Of a stretch of 64,000 nucleotides of DNA, positions 28,772 to 37,987 are shown one piece after another. The first letter of the stretch is position 1, and each line of letters starts with the position of its first letter. The stretch is from assembly GCF_029946505.1 (NCBI RefSeq), contig NZ_JARZHG010000005.1:434001-498000 (forward strand), in the 5' to 3' direction. This DNA comes from Polyangium sp. y55x31 (GTDB lineage: Bacteria > Myxococcota_A > Polyangia > Polyangiales > Polyangiaceae). A program made the position numbers and the translations under genes. The notes under the pieces were generated by a model that worked only from the letters and a program-made list of their open reading frames with translations, was not told where the DNA came from and ran no database searches.

Positions 28772-29629
28772 TCAGCGCCGACGCCAGAGCTCCGACGCGT
28801 CGGCATCGGGGCTCGGCGGCGGCGTGCTCGGCGTGCTCGGCGTGCTCGGCGCGGATGGCAGCGTGGAGATCCGCGCGGGCGTCACGCCGCTCGCGGGCGG
28901 GTTCGTCTTCGTCTCGGTCCTCCACGCCGACAGCGTTTCTTGCTTCGACGACGACGCGGGCGGCGGCGGCACCGACGACATGTCCGACCGATCGCCGAAC
29001 AGCGCGCTCTTGAGCGCGGATCGACTCATCGCGGGCGGCGTCAGCCTTCGTGCGAGCCCTTGCGCGCGCTCCGTGAGCTGCGTCGTTCGTTCGAGCCGCA
29101 CGGCCATCTCGCACGTCGACGCGCCGGCGAGCATGCATCGGTTCTCGTCGAGCAGCACCGGCTGCTCCAGGTTTGCGCCGAGCCCGCGCACGATGCCTTT
29201 GATCAGCGCGCAGCCCTTCAGGTGCGACTGGTAGACCAGGACCACCTCGCCGTCGCGACCCCAGCGCGCGCTCACCGGCGAATGCGGCGCGAGGTCGCCG
29301 CTTCGTTGCGCCATTCGCTCGATGAGCTCCTCGCTGTGCACGAGCACGTCGAGCACCCGCCAGCGTGGATCGACGAGGTTGCCGTAGACCTTGAGCAGCT
29401 CCGCCGCGAGTTTGTCGCCGAAGCTCTCGAGCACGAGGGCGGGCGACATCCCCGTCAGCCGCGACATGCTCGTCGCGAGCGCGTGCAGTTCTTCGCCCGG
29501 GTACGTCTGGGAGGGCAGGTACACGCGTTCTGCGACGCCGGCTTCGTTCCGGATCGTTCGCCAGAGCTCCTCGCCGAGCCGTTCGCGTACGTAGTTTTGG
29601 AACCCGAGGAGAATGACGCCCAGCACCAC
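28772..29629 (-). CDS. H-NOX-like (heme NO-binding) protein with disordered tail
   Basis: A 285-aa protein beginning GTG GTG (29629 or 29626). Residues ~1-175 resemble the H-NOX/HNOB fold: GVILLGFQNYVRERLGEELW at the start, then SFGDKLAAELLKVYGNLVD, and a His at 98 in DVLVHSEEL, at the spacing of the proximal heme His of H-NOX proteins. The heme-propionate motif YxSxR is Y133-x-S135-x-Leu137: the Arg is replaced, though a Lys follows. Residues ~190-285 are Pro/Ser/Thr-rich and disordered, without a kinase or cyclase domain. H-NOX domains sense NO or O2 through heme; binding here is doubtful without the Arg. It lies downstream of a Ser/Thr kinase on the same strand, with a 200-base gap. Confidence 0.65.
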   Translation of the reverse strand: MVLGVILLGFQNYVRERLGEELWRTIRNEAGVAERVYLPSQTYPGEELHALATSMSRLTGMSPALVLESFGDKLAAELLKVYGNLVDPRWRVLDVLVHSEELIERMAQRSGDLAPHSPVSARWGRDGEVVLVYQSHLKGCALIKGIVRGLGANLEQPVLLDENRCMLAGASTCEMAVRLERTTQLTERAQGLARRLTPPAMSRSALKSALFGDRSDMSSVPPPPASSSKQETLSAWRTETKTNPPASGVTPARISTLPSAPSTPSTPSTPPPSPDADASELWRRR

Positions 29630-29829
29630 GGCCCCCTGCCTCGCGCGTTACGGTCGAGCGAGGCCTGAATAGGTCAAGTATGCAAGATCAGCGCCGGAAC
29701 CGATCGAACGCTCCTTGTGGCCTTCTTCCGGATCCCGGCTTCTCCAACAGCCGCCCGTGGGACGTACGCCCACGTCAACACGCCCATTTCTGCAACGGAT
29801 GGATTGCGACTTTGCAATGCACGGGCGCG

Positions 29830-31425
29830 TTACTTGTCCCAGTTGACCTTGTCCCAGTTGCGTTTTTTGCTCTTTTTCGTCGACTCGGTGCCCGTCGTCG
29901 ACGCGCCCGAGGCTGCGTTTGCCTTCGTCGTGCTCGCGCTGGCTGCGGATTCGGGCGACGTCGGCGCCTCGTCGTGCCCGCGGAACACCGCGATGCCGAC
30001 GAACAGGAGGATCAAACACACGAGCGCCCCGATGAGCGCCGGGATGAGCGGGATTTTTCGTGGCTCCGCGAGCGCCGCGACGGCCGTCCCGATCAAGCTC
30101 TTCGCCATCGGCGGCGGCGTGTGCGCGGCCGATGCGGGCGCGGGCGTCGGCTCCGGGGCGTGCGGCGGCGCTGCTTGCGCGGGGGCCGAGGGCAGCGACG
30201 CGCGTGACGGGTTCGTCACCGGCGGCGGCGTCGGCTCCGACAAACCCAGGCTCGCCACGCTCGCCATCACCGTCGGCCCGTACATGATCGACGCGTTGGC
30301 CTGCGCGGTCGTCGCCGATCGTGGACCCGTCCCGGTCGGGCTGCTCGGCGGCGACGCCGTCGTCACGGCCGAGACTGCGGTCGGCGCCGAGATCACGGAG
30401 GGCATCACGACGCCGATCCCGGCCGCCGTCGGCGCATCCCCTGCGCCCATCGGCGGCGGCGGCACCGTCGGCGCTTCGGCGAGATCGACGTTCGTCGGCG
30501 CGGCTGCGGGCGTCGTGATCAGCGCCGTCGGCAGCTCTCCCGCGGCGAGCTTCTCCAGCGCGTACGGCGGCGGCTCTCCGCGCAGCAGCGCGCGCACGTC
30601 ACGCTGCATCGTCGCGGCGTCCGGGTATCGCCGATCGGTCCGGAACGCGAGCGCGCGATCGACGACCATGCACACCTGCGGCGACACGTCCTTCACGAGC
30701 GTCGCGAGCGGCGGCGCCGGCTCCGTCGACATCTTCACGAGGATCTCGGCCTCGCTGTTTCCCTCGTGGATGCGCCGCTTCGCGAGCAGCCGGAACATCG
30801 TCGAGCCGAGCGCGAAGATGTCTGCGCGCCCGTCGATCTCCACGCCGCGGATCTGCTCGGGCGGCATGTACGGCAAGGTCCCGAGCATCGAGCCGATCTT
30901 CGTCTGCACCGCGTGTTGCGAGTTTCGGAGCCGCGCGATGCCGAAGTCGAGCACCTTCACGTGCCCGCTGTTCAGCACGAACACGTTGTCGAGCTTGATG
31001 TCGCGGTGGACGATGTTCTGCGCGTGCGCGGCGCCGAGCACCGAGAGCACCTCGTCGACGTACCGGAGCGTCTCGTCGACGGGAATCGAGCCGAGCCGCT
31101 TGAAGCGCGCGGCGAGCGACTCGCCTTCGAGCAGCTCCATCACGATGAAGGGCAGCCCGTCCTCGGTCGTGCCCATGAACAGGACCTCGACGGCGCCCGG
31201 GTGACGGAAGCTCGAAAGGACCCGCGCTTCCTGCTCGAAGCGCGCCCGGAGGTCCTTCTGCCGCGCCACCTCCGGGTGGAGGATCTTCACCGCGTCGCGC
31301 CGGCCGATCGACTGCACGCCGACGTACACCGCGGCCATCCCGCCGACGCCGATGAGGCTCTCGAGCCGCCACGTGTCGCGCAGCGTGGTCCCGATGCGCC
31401 GCTCCCAGAGCTCTCGATCCTCCAT
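29830..31425 (-). CDS. Membrane-anchored Ser/Thr protein kinase
   Basis: A 531-aa kinase from ATG 31425, which has a GGAGG ribosome site; the frame runs open a further 41 codons. The kinase domain (~20-280) has the glycine-rich loop IGVGGMAAVYVG, Lys47 in AVK, HRDIKLDN (Asp142), DFG (Asp160) and the variant YMPPEQ in place of YMAPEQ. A long Pro/Ala/Ser/Thr-rich linker (~310-475) leads to one transmembrane segment (IPLIPALIGALVCLILLFVGIAVF) and a short extracytoplasmic Lys-rich tail with an NWDKVNWDK repeat. All catalytic residues are present, so it is probably active. A 240-base divergent region separates it from the myxo-repeat lipoprotein gene. Confidence 0.9.
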   Translation of the reverse strand: MEDRELWERRIGTTLRDTWRLESLIGVGGMAAVYVGVQSIGRRDAVKILHPEVARQKDLRARFEQEARVLSSFRHPGAVEVLFMGTTEDGLPFIVMELLEGESLAARFKRLGSIPVDETLRYVDEVLSVLGAAHAQNIVHRDIKLDNVFVLNSGHVKVLDFGIARLRNSQHAVQTKIGSMLGTLPYMPPEQIRGVEIDGRADIFALGSTMFRLLAKRRIHEGNSEAEILVKMSTEPAPPLATLVKDVSPQVCMVVDRALAFRTDRRYPDAATMQRDVRALLRGEPPPYALEKLAAGELPTALITTPAAAPTNVDLAEAPTVPPPPMGAGDAPTAAGIGVVMPSVISAPTAVSAVTTASPPSSPTGTGPRSATTAQANASIMYGPTVMASVASLGLSEPTPPPVTNPSRASLPSAPAQAAPPHAPEPTPAPASAAHTPPPMAKSLIGTAVAALAEPRKIPLIPALIGALVCLILLFVGIAVFRGHDEAPTSPESAASASTTKANAASGASTTGTESTKKSKKRNWDKVNWDK

Positions 31426-31666
31426 GCCAGCGCCTCCGATATGACCGTTTCCCGGCGGCCTGGTCAAGCGGGGCCTTCGTGTGGGGGTGGTCTCCGTGCT
31501 TCCCGCACGCGCCGAGCGCCTCGGGGGCCCGCGAAGCTTCAGCCGCAACCGAAAAAACTACGATCTTACGGTGGATGTCGCGAGAATCCAACCATTCGTG
31601 GACGGGACCGGTCTAGGATGGCAAAGCCGGCTTGCTTTTCGCGGGCCTTGATCTTGGAGGTGTGAC

Positions 31667-34180
31667 GTGCGGATGCATTCGAATTCGCGTGGGCTCGCGG
31701 CCCTGATGGCGATCGCTGGGCTCGCCGGGACGACCCTGTTGGCCGGGTGCGGGGACGACGAGGTCTCCATCACATCCACGGGCCCGGGCGGGCCGGGCGG
31801 CACGGGCGGAATGGGCGGAACGGGCGGCGCCGGCGGCGACGGCGGCACGGGTGGCATTGGCGGCACGGGCGGCATCGGTGGCACGGGTGGCATTGGCGGC
31901 GCAGGCGGGATGGGCGGCGCAGGCGGGATGGGCGGCGCAGGCGGGATGGGCGGCGCAGGCGGGATGGGCGGCGCGGGCGGGATGGGCGGCGCGGGCGGCG
32001 GGGGCGAGGCCGTGTGCGGCAACGGTGTCAAAGAGGGCACCGAGGCGTGCGACGACGGCAATATGGTCAATGGCGACGGCTGCCAGGTCGACTGCTTCTA
32101 CACCTGCGACAACGCGAACCCCAACACCGGCGACGCCAAATGCGACGACGCCGACCCCTGCAACGGCGCCGAAATCTGCACCAACGCTCACACCTGCGCG
32201 CCCGGGATGAACGCGGCCGACGGCGTCTCGTGTGGCATGGGCAAGATCTGCAAGGCGGGCGTCTGCGCCGACGATACCTGCGGCGACAGCTTCGTCAGCC
32301 CGAACGAGGAGTGCGACGACGGCAACATCGTGAACGGCGACGGCTGCGACGCCTGCAAATTCGGTTGCGTCTCGAACGACCCGACGCGCGACTGTTCGAG
32401 CCTCGATCCGTGCGTCGGCACCACCTGCGACGACGCCACGCATACCTGCGGAAGCCCCCTCGGCAGCGGCCAGGTCTGCGGGATGGGCGCGATCTGCGTG
32501 AATGGCGCCTGCACCCCCACCGTGTGCGGCGACGGCTCCGTCGATCCGGGCGAGGTCTGCGACGACGGGAACACGACCTCCGGCGACGGCTGCGACGCCG
32601 ATTGCACCCTCTCCTGCGAAAACCCGGCCACCGATTGCCCCGCGGCGCCGCCCTGCCAGGTCGCCGCTTGCAACGCGAGTAACGTCTGCGTCACCCTCCC
32701 GGACGCCGCGCAGAACGGCCAGATGTGTGCCGCGCCAAACCTCGTCTGCCAGAGCGGCGCATGCCTCCCGCCCGAGGCGGTCTGCGGCAATGGGATGGTC
32801 GAGAATGGCGAGGAGTGCGATTTCGGCGCACAGAACGGCCCCGGCGCCGGCTGCGAGGTCACCTGCCAGTTCTCCTGCGACACGAACGCCGATTGCGTCG
32901 ACGCCGAGACTTGCAACGGCAGCGAGACCTGCGTCGACGTCGTGGTGGGCGGGAGCGCGGGCAAGGCTTGCTCGCCGGGCATGCCCGAGGCGAACTGCGC
33001 CCCCTGCGCCGGAGGTCTCTGCACGGGCGGCTCTTGCAAGCCCACGGCGTGCGGCGACGGCTGCGTCGACACGGCCGCCGGCGAGCAATGTGATCCCCCG
33101 GGCGCGAGCTGCGATGCGACGTGCAAGTTCCCCCCGGCGTGCGGCAATGGCATCCGCGAGGCCGGCGAGCAATGCGACGACGGCAACACGAAGAACCTCG
33201 ACGGCTGCGACGCGTCGTGCCAGTTCGAGCAGGTCCAGCGCGCGAACTGGCTCCAATTGGAGCTCGCGACGGACGCCTCGTTCTGCGCCGTGAACCAGCT
33301 CGGCAGCGCCATCTCCTCCACGGCCGCGACCCCGATCCAGACCTCGCTCGCGAATGGCATCGCCAACGGCTCCATGAACATCATGTTCAAGACGTTCGGC
33401 CTCGACGACATGACGGGCACCTCCGATCCGGCCATCGAGCTCGGCGCCCTCAACGGCAGCCCCATCGTCCCGATGGGCGCCATGTACAATGGCGCCGCGG
33501 ATCTCGATTGGTGGTACGCGACGAACCCGGCGTCCGTCGACGCGAATGGCAAACCGCTACAGATGCTCTCGGGCAGCATCAACGCGAAGACGCTCACGGC
33601 GGGGCCGGGTTATCTCAGCCTCACCCTCGCCCTCGGCGGCCCGCCGTCGCTCCTCAAGATGAGCAACGCCCGGCTCACCACCACGATCGGCGCTGTGAGC
33701 ACGCCTCTCGCTTCCACGGGCGGCCCGCCCGGCCACCTCGCCTCGGAGCACCTCGATCCGGCGCTCCAGGTGTATGCGAGCACCGGGCAACCGAACCCCA
33801 ATGGCGCGGGCAAGCTCTGCGGCAACATCAGCGCGGCCTCGCTTGATCAAGTCCCCATCCCCGCGCAGCTCGTCGTTGGCGGCGCCACCCCGTGCAGCCA
33901 GGCGTACACCGCCGCGAACTCCCTGCTCGACGTCCTCATCGGCGGATGCAGCGTGTCCATCTTCCAGGTCATACTCATCCGCCAGCCGGATCAGGTCGAT
34001 CCCGGCGCGCCGGTCGCGGGCGCGGGCGCCCCGTACACGCTCACGCGGGACACGATGACCAAGGAGGTCAACGGCTGCCGCGACAAGAACAACGCGGTCG
34101 TCGACCTCAATACCTGCCTCAACGCCGCGGCCTACTCCTCCTTCTTCAAGCTCGCCACGGGCCGCGTGATCGCGAAGTAA
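31667..34180 (+). CDS. Lipoprotein with Myxococcales Cys-rich repeats
   Basis: An 837-aa exported protein. GTG 31667 is used, with GGAGG six bases before it; ATG 31673 is two codons later. The signal ends in lipobox TLLAGC and is followed by a Gly-rich linker of ~85 residues. Residues ~120-525 hold repeated Myxococcales-type units such as CGDGSVDPGEVCDDGNTTSGDGCDADC and CGNGIREAGEQCDDGNTKNLDGCDASC, with diverged spacers between them. The C-terminal ~310 residues (QRANWLQLELATDASFCAVN...) are a separate, unrecognised beta-rich domain. A surface-exposed adhesion or binding role is inferred. Confidence 0.8.
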   Translation: MRMHSNSRGLAALMAIAGLAGTTLLAGCGDDEVSITSTGPGGPGGTGGMGGTGGAGGDGGTGGIGGTGGIGGTGGIGGAGGMGGAGGMGGAGGMGGAGGMGGAGGMGGAGGGGEAVCGNGVKEGTEACDDGNMVNGDGCQVDCFYTCDNANPNTGDAKCDDADPCNGAEICTNAHTCAPGMNAADGVSCGMGKICKAGVCADDTCGDSFVSPNEECDDGNIVNGDGCDACKFGCVSNDPTRDCSSLDPCVGTTCDDATHTCGSPLGSGQVCGMGAICVNGACTPTVCGDGSVDPGEVCDDGNTTSGDGCDADCTLSCENPATDCPAAPPCQVAACNASNVCVTLPDAAQNGQMCAAPNLVCQSGACLPPEAVCGNGMVENGEECDFGAQNGPGAGCEVTCQFSCDTNADCVDAETCNGSETCVDVVVGGSAGKACSPGMPEANCAPCAGGLCTGGSCKPTACGDGCVDTAAGEQCDPPGASCDATCKFPPACGNGIREAGEQCDDGNTKNLDGCDASCQFEQVQRANWLQLELATDASFCAVNQLGSAISSTAATPIQTSLANGIANGSMNIMFKTFGLDDMTGTSDPAIELGALNGSPIVPMGAMYNGAADLDWWYATNPASVDANGKPLQMLSGSINAKTLTAGPGYLSLTLALGGPPSLLKMSNARLTTTIGAVSTPLASTGGPPGHLASEHLDPALQVYASTGQPNPNGAGKLCGNISAASLDQVPIPAQLVVGGATPCSQAYTAANSLLDVLIGGCSVSIFQVILIRQPDQVDPGAPVAGAGAPYTLTRDTMTKEVNGCRDKNNAVVDLNTCLNAAAYSSFFKLATGRVIAK
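31895..32002 (+). repeat. 18-bp tandem repeat encoding GGAGGM
   Basis: Five exact or near-exact 18-base units (31895-31984) plus a partial sixth encode the hexapeptide GGAGGM in the linker of the lipoprotein. The third units differ only by a/g at one position. The tract is a likely site of strand-slippage length variation between strains. Confidence 0.85.
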
Positions 34181-34231
34181 GGCAATTCCCCTCTTCCCGC
34201 CTCCCGCGATTTCGACTAACCGCTCCTATCC

Positions 34232-37200
34232 ATGGAGCTCGGGACCGCGGTTCGTCATGACGTCACTCGCCTCACGGAGGAGGATTTTTACCTCTTCGCC
34301 GAGGGCACGCACACCCGCCTCTACGAGAAGCTCGGCGCTCATCCGATGATCGTCGACGGCGTCGCGGGCACCTGTTTCGGCGTCTGGGCCCCGGACGCCG
34401 AGCGTGTCTCCGTCGTCGGCGATTTCAATGGCTGGGATCGCGAGGCCCACCCCCTCGCGCGCCGCGGCGGCTCCGGCATCTGGGAAGGGTTCGTCCCGGG
34501 CGTCGGCAAGGGCGCGGTCTACAAGTACTTCATCGCCTCCCGCTTCCACGGATACGTCGTCGAGAAGGCTGATCCGTTCGGCTTTTTGCACGAGATCCCG
34601 CCGAAGACCGCGTCGATCGTCTGGGACCTCGCCTCGCTCGACGAGCAGCCGAAAAAGCCCCGCCAGAAGCGCACGAGCCCCGACAAACCCGTTTCGATCT
34701 ACGAGGTCCACCTCGGCTCCTTCCGCCGCGTCGTCGGGGATGGAAACCGCCCGCTCACCTACCGCGAGCTCGCCGCGGAGCTGCCCGAGTATGCCGCGCG
34801 CATGGGCTTCACCCACGTCGAGCTCCTGCCCGTCATGGAGCATCCGTTCGGCGGCTCGTGGGGCTACCAGATCACCGGGTATTACGCGCCCACCTCGCGC
34901 TTCGGCGGCCCCGACGATTTCCTTCACCTGGTCCACGCGCTCCACGACGCCGGCCTCGGCGTCATCCTCGACTGGGTCCCCTCGCATTTCCCCTCGGACG
35001 AGCATGGCCTCGGCTATTTCGACGGCACCTACCTCTTCGAGCACGCCGACCCGCGCAAGGGGTATCACCCCGACTGGAAGAGCCTCATCTTCAATTATGG
35101 CCGCCACGAGGTGATGAGCTTCCTCCTCTCGAACGCCCATTTCTGGCTCGATCGGTACCGCGCCGACAGCCTGCGCGTCGACGCCGTCGCCTCCATGCTC
35201 TACCTCGATTACTCCCGCAAGCACGGCGAGTGGGTGCCGAACCGCTACGGCGGCCGCGAGAACCTCGAAGCCATCGATTTCCTTCGCCGCCTCAACGAAT
35301 CGATCTCCCGCGCCTTCCCGGAGGTCCAGACCATCGCCGAGGAGTCCACCTCCTGGCCCATGGTCTCCCGCCCCGCGTACGTCGGCGGCCTCGGGTTCGG
35401 CTACAAATGGGACATGGGGTGGATGAACGACACGCTCAAATACATGCAGAGCGACCCCGTCTATCGCAAGTTCGTCCACAACCAGCTCACGTTCCGCATG
35501 ATGTATGCGTTCAGCGAGAGCTTCGTCCTTCCGCTCTCGCACGACGAGGTCGTCCACGGCAAGGGCTCGCTGCTCGGCAAGATGCCCGGCGACGAGTGGC
35601 AGAAATTCGCGAACCTGCGCCTGCTCTTCGCGTACATGTGGGCCCAGCCGGGGAAAAAATTGCTCTTCATGGGCGGCGAGATCGCCCAGCGGCGCGAATG
35701 GAACCACGAATCGAGCCTCGACTGGCACCTGCTCGACGAGGGCCCCTACCACGCCGGCATGAAGCGGTTCGTCCAGGCGATGAATCGCCTTTACCGCGAA
35801 TATCCCGCCCTGCACGAGCTCGACACGAGCCCCGAGGGCTTCCAGTGGATCGATTGCAACGACGCCGACCACAGCGTCATCGTCTTCTACCGCCGCGCCC
35901 GCTCCACCGACGCCCTCGTCCTCGTCGCCATCAACTTCACGCCCATCCCGCGCCAGCGTTATCGGGTCGGCCTGCCTCGCGGCGGCCGCTGGAAGGAGCT
36001 CGTCTCCAGCGACGCCCTGGAGTTCGGCGGCAGCGGCATGGGCGCCGGCGGCGACGTCGTCGCGGAGAACATCGAATGGCATAGCCGGAAAAACTCCGTC
36101 GAGATCACGCTCCCGCCCCTCGGCGCCGTCTTCTTCGTGCACGAGGGCCTCGCCGTCTCCGAGCGCCCGCTCGGCGCCGTCCACCTCGGCGAGGACCGCG
36201 CCCGCTTCCGCGTCTGGGCGCCGAACGTCGAAAAGGTCGAGCTCGTCCTCCAGGGCAAACTCGAACGCCGGATCCCGCTCGAACCCGAGGCGAACGGTTA
36301 TTACCAGGCCCTCGTCGACGGCGTCGCCCCCGGCGCGCGTTACCATTACGACCTCGGCGGCGGCAAGCTCCGCCCCGACCCCGCTTCACGCCTCCAGCCC
36401 GAGGGCGTCCACGGCCCGAGCGAGGTCGTGCGGAGTTTTTCCGACCACACCCCTGGCTGGACCGGCCGCCCGCTCGACGAATACGTCATTTACGAGCTCC
36501 ACGTCGGCACCTTCACCCCCGAGGGCACGTTCGACGCTGCGATCTCGCGCCTCTCGCACCTCCGCGAGCTCGGCGTCACCGCCGTCGAGGTCATGCCCGT
36601 CGCCGCGTTCCCCGGCGAGCGCAACTGGGGCTACGACGGCGCGTATCCCTTCGCCGTCCAGGCCTCCTATGGCGGCCCCGAGGGCCTGCGCCGCTTCGTC
36701 GACGCTTGCCATTCGGAGGGCATCGCCGTCATCCTCGACGTCGTCTACAACCACCTCGGCCCCGAGGGCACCTACGTCGCCGATTTCGGCCCCTACTTCG
36801 CCTCGTATTATCGCACGCGCTGGGGCGACGCCCTCAATTTCGACGGCCCGCATTCGGACGAGGTCCGCAAGTTCTTCATCGAGAGCGCGCTCCATTTCGT
36901 CACGCAGATGGGCGTCGACGCCCTCCGCCTCGACGCCGTCAATGCGATCGTCGACAACTCGCCCCTCTCGTTCTTCGAGGAGCTCGGCGAGGCCGTCCAT
37001 CGCCGCGCCTCCGAGCTCGGCCGCCTCGTCCACCTCATTGCCGAGAGCGACGACAACGACCCGCGCCTCGTCACGCCCTCGTCCCAGGGCGGCCACGGCC
37101 TCGACGGCCTCTGGAACGACGACGTCCATTACGCGCTCCTCGCCCTCCTCACGAACGAGCGCGTCGGTTATCTCCAGGACTTCGGCCTCGTCGAGCAGCT

Positions 37201-37987
37201 CGCCAAGACCTTCCGCGAGAACTTCGCCTATACCGGCGAACATTCCAGGTACCGCCAGCGCCGCCGCGGCCGCCCGGCCGCGAGCATCGACCCGCGGCGC
37301 CTCGTCACGTTCGTCCAGAACCACGACCAGGTCGGCAATCGCCCGCGCGGCGAACGCCTCTCCGCGCGGGTCTCCTTCGAAAAGCAGAAGCTCGCGGCCG
37401 CCGTCGTCCTGCTCTCGCCCTTCTTGCCCCTGCTCTTCATGGGCGAGGAATACGGCGAGATCGCGCCGTTCCCGTACTTCACGAGCCACGGCGATCCCAC
37501 GCTCGTCGAGAATGTCCGCGAAGGCCGCGCCGAGGAAATGGCCAAGCTCGGATATTCGGAAAAACCGCTCGATCCGCAGGACGAGTCCACGTTCCGCCGC
37601 GCCAAGCTCGATTTCAAGCTCCGCACCACGGGGGATCACGCGAGGCTCCTCGCGTGGTACAAAGAGCTCCTCCGGGCGCGGCGCGACGTGGGCGCCTTCG
37701 CCGCGGAGGGCGGGCGGCAGGCCGTCGCCTTCGAGGACGAGCGCCTCCTTTACGTGCGGCGCTGGAACCGTGACTCCGAGGTATTCGTGATCTACCATTT
37801 CGGCGACCACCCCGTCACCGTCACCTTGCCCGTGCCTTCGGGCACCTTCCGCCGCTCGCTCGCCTCGTCCGAGGCCCGCTTCGGCGGCAAGGGCGACGCC
37901 TCGGCTCCCGAGGAAATCACCTCGACCGGCCTCGTCCGCGTCACCCTCGGCCCGTCCGAGGCTGCGCTTTACGTGAGGGCTCGATGA
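34232..37987 (+). CDS. glgB/treZ: Fused glycogen branching enzyme and maltooligosyl trehalohydrolase (GlgB-TreZ)
   Basis: A 1251-aa two-enzyme protein. Residues ~1-636 are a GH13 branching enzyme: a CBM48-like start ([21 protein letters not shown]), catalytic Asp317 in [10 protein letters not shown], Glu370 in IAEES, and [10 protein letters not shown]. It forms alpha-1,6 branches in glycogen. Residues ~637-1251 are a trehalohydrolase (TreZ)-type GH13: [15 protein letters not shown], nucleophile Asp901 in LRLDAVNAI, Glu938 in IAESDDND, and [10 protein letters not shown]. It releases trehalose from maltooligosyl trehalose. Both halves keep the catalytic residues. The stop overlaps the next gene's ATG by four bases. 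TreY, the partner needed for the trehalose route, is not in this window. I am sure of the two families; the fusion is what the sequence shows. Confidence 0.92.
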   Translation: MELGTAVRHDVTRLTEEDFYLFAEGTHTRLYEKLGAHPMIVDGVAGTCFGVWAPDAERVSVVGDFNGWDREAHPLARRGGSGIWEGFVPGVGKGAVYKYFIASRFHGYVVEKADPFGFLHEIPPKTASIVWDLASLDEQPKKPRQKRTSPDKPVSIYEVHLGSFRRVVGDGNRPLTYRELAAELPEYAARMGFTHVELLPVMEHPFGGSWGYQITGYYAPTSRFGGPDDFLHLVHALHDAGLGVILDWVPSHFPSDEHGLGYFDGTYLFEHADPRKGYHPDWKSLIFNYGRHEVMSFLLSNAHFWLDRYRADSLRVDAVASMLYLDYSRKHGEWVPNRYGGRENLEAIDFLRRLNESISRAFPEVQTIAEESTSWPMVSRPAYVGGLGFGYKWDMGWMNDTLKYMQSDPVYRKFVHNQLTFRMMYAFSESFVLPLSHDEVVHGKGSLLGKMPGDEWQKFANLRLLFAYMWAQPGKKLLFMGGEIAQRREWNHESSLDWHLLDEGPYHAGMKRFVQAMNRLYREYPALHELDTSPEGFQWIDCNDADHSVIVFYRRARSTDALVLVAINFTPIPRQRYRVGLPRGGRWKELVSSDALEFGGSGMGAGGDVVAENIEWHSRKNSVEITLPPLGAVFFVHEGLAVSERPLGAVHLGEDRARFRVWAPNVEKVELVLQGKLERRIPLEPEANGYYQALVDGVAPGARYHYDLGGGKLRPDPASRLQPEGVHGPSEVVRSFSDHTPGWTGRPLDEYVIYELHVGTFTPEGTFDAAISRLSHLRELGVTAVEVMPVAAFPGERNWGYDGAYPFAVQASYGGPEGLRRFVDACHSEGIAVILDVVYNHLGPEGTYVADFGPYFASYYRTRWGDALNFDGPHSDEVRKFFIESALHFVTQMGVDALRLDAVNAIVDNSPLSFFEELGEAVHRRASELGRLVHLIAESDDNDPRLVTPSSQGGHGLDGLWNDDVHYALLALLTNERVGYLQDFGLVEQLAKTFRENFAYTGEHSRYRQRRRGRPAASIDPRRLVTFVQNHDQVGNRPRGERLSARVSFEKQKLAAAVVLLSPFLPLLFMGEEYGEIAPFPYFTSHGDPTLVENVREGRAEEMAKLGYSEKPLDPQDESTFRRAKLDFKLRTTGDHARLLAWYKELLRARRDVGAFAAEGGRQAVAFEDERLLYVRRWNRDSEVFVIYHFGDHPVTVTLPVPSGTFRRSLASSEARFGGKGDASAPEEITSTGLVRVTLGPSEAALYVRAR

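Noticed and set aside
29630-29829. A gene or RNA in the 200-base gap between kinase and H-NOX-like gene.
   Set aside because: Only short weak inverted repeats (CGTGGG/CCCACG at 29756-29774; ATTGC/GCAAT at 29803-29818) are seen; no ribosome site with a frame and no tRNA-like fold.
34226-36346. A 706-codon minus-strand frame opposite the branching-enzyme half.
   Set aside because: No domain can be seen and the plus strand contains all GH13 motifs in order.
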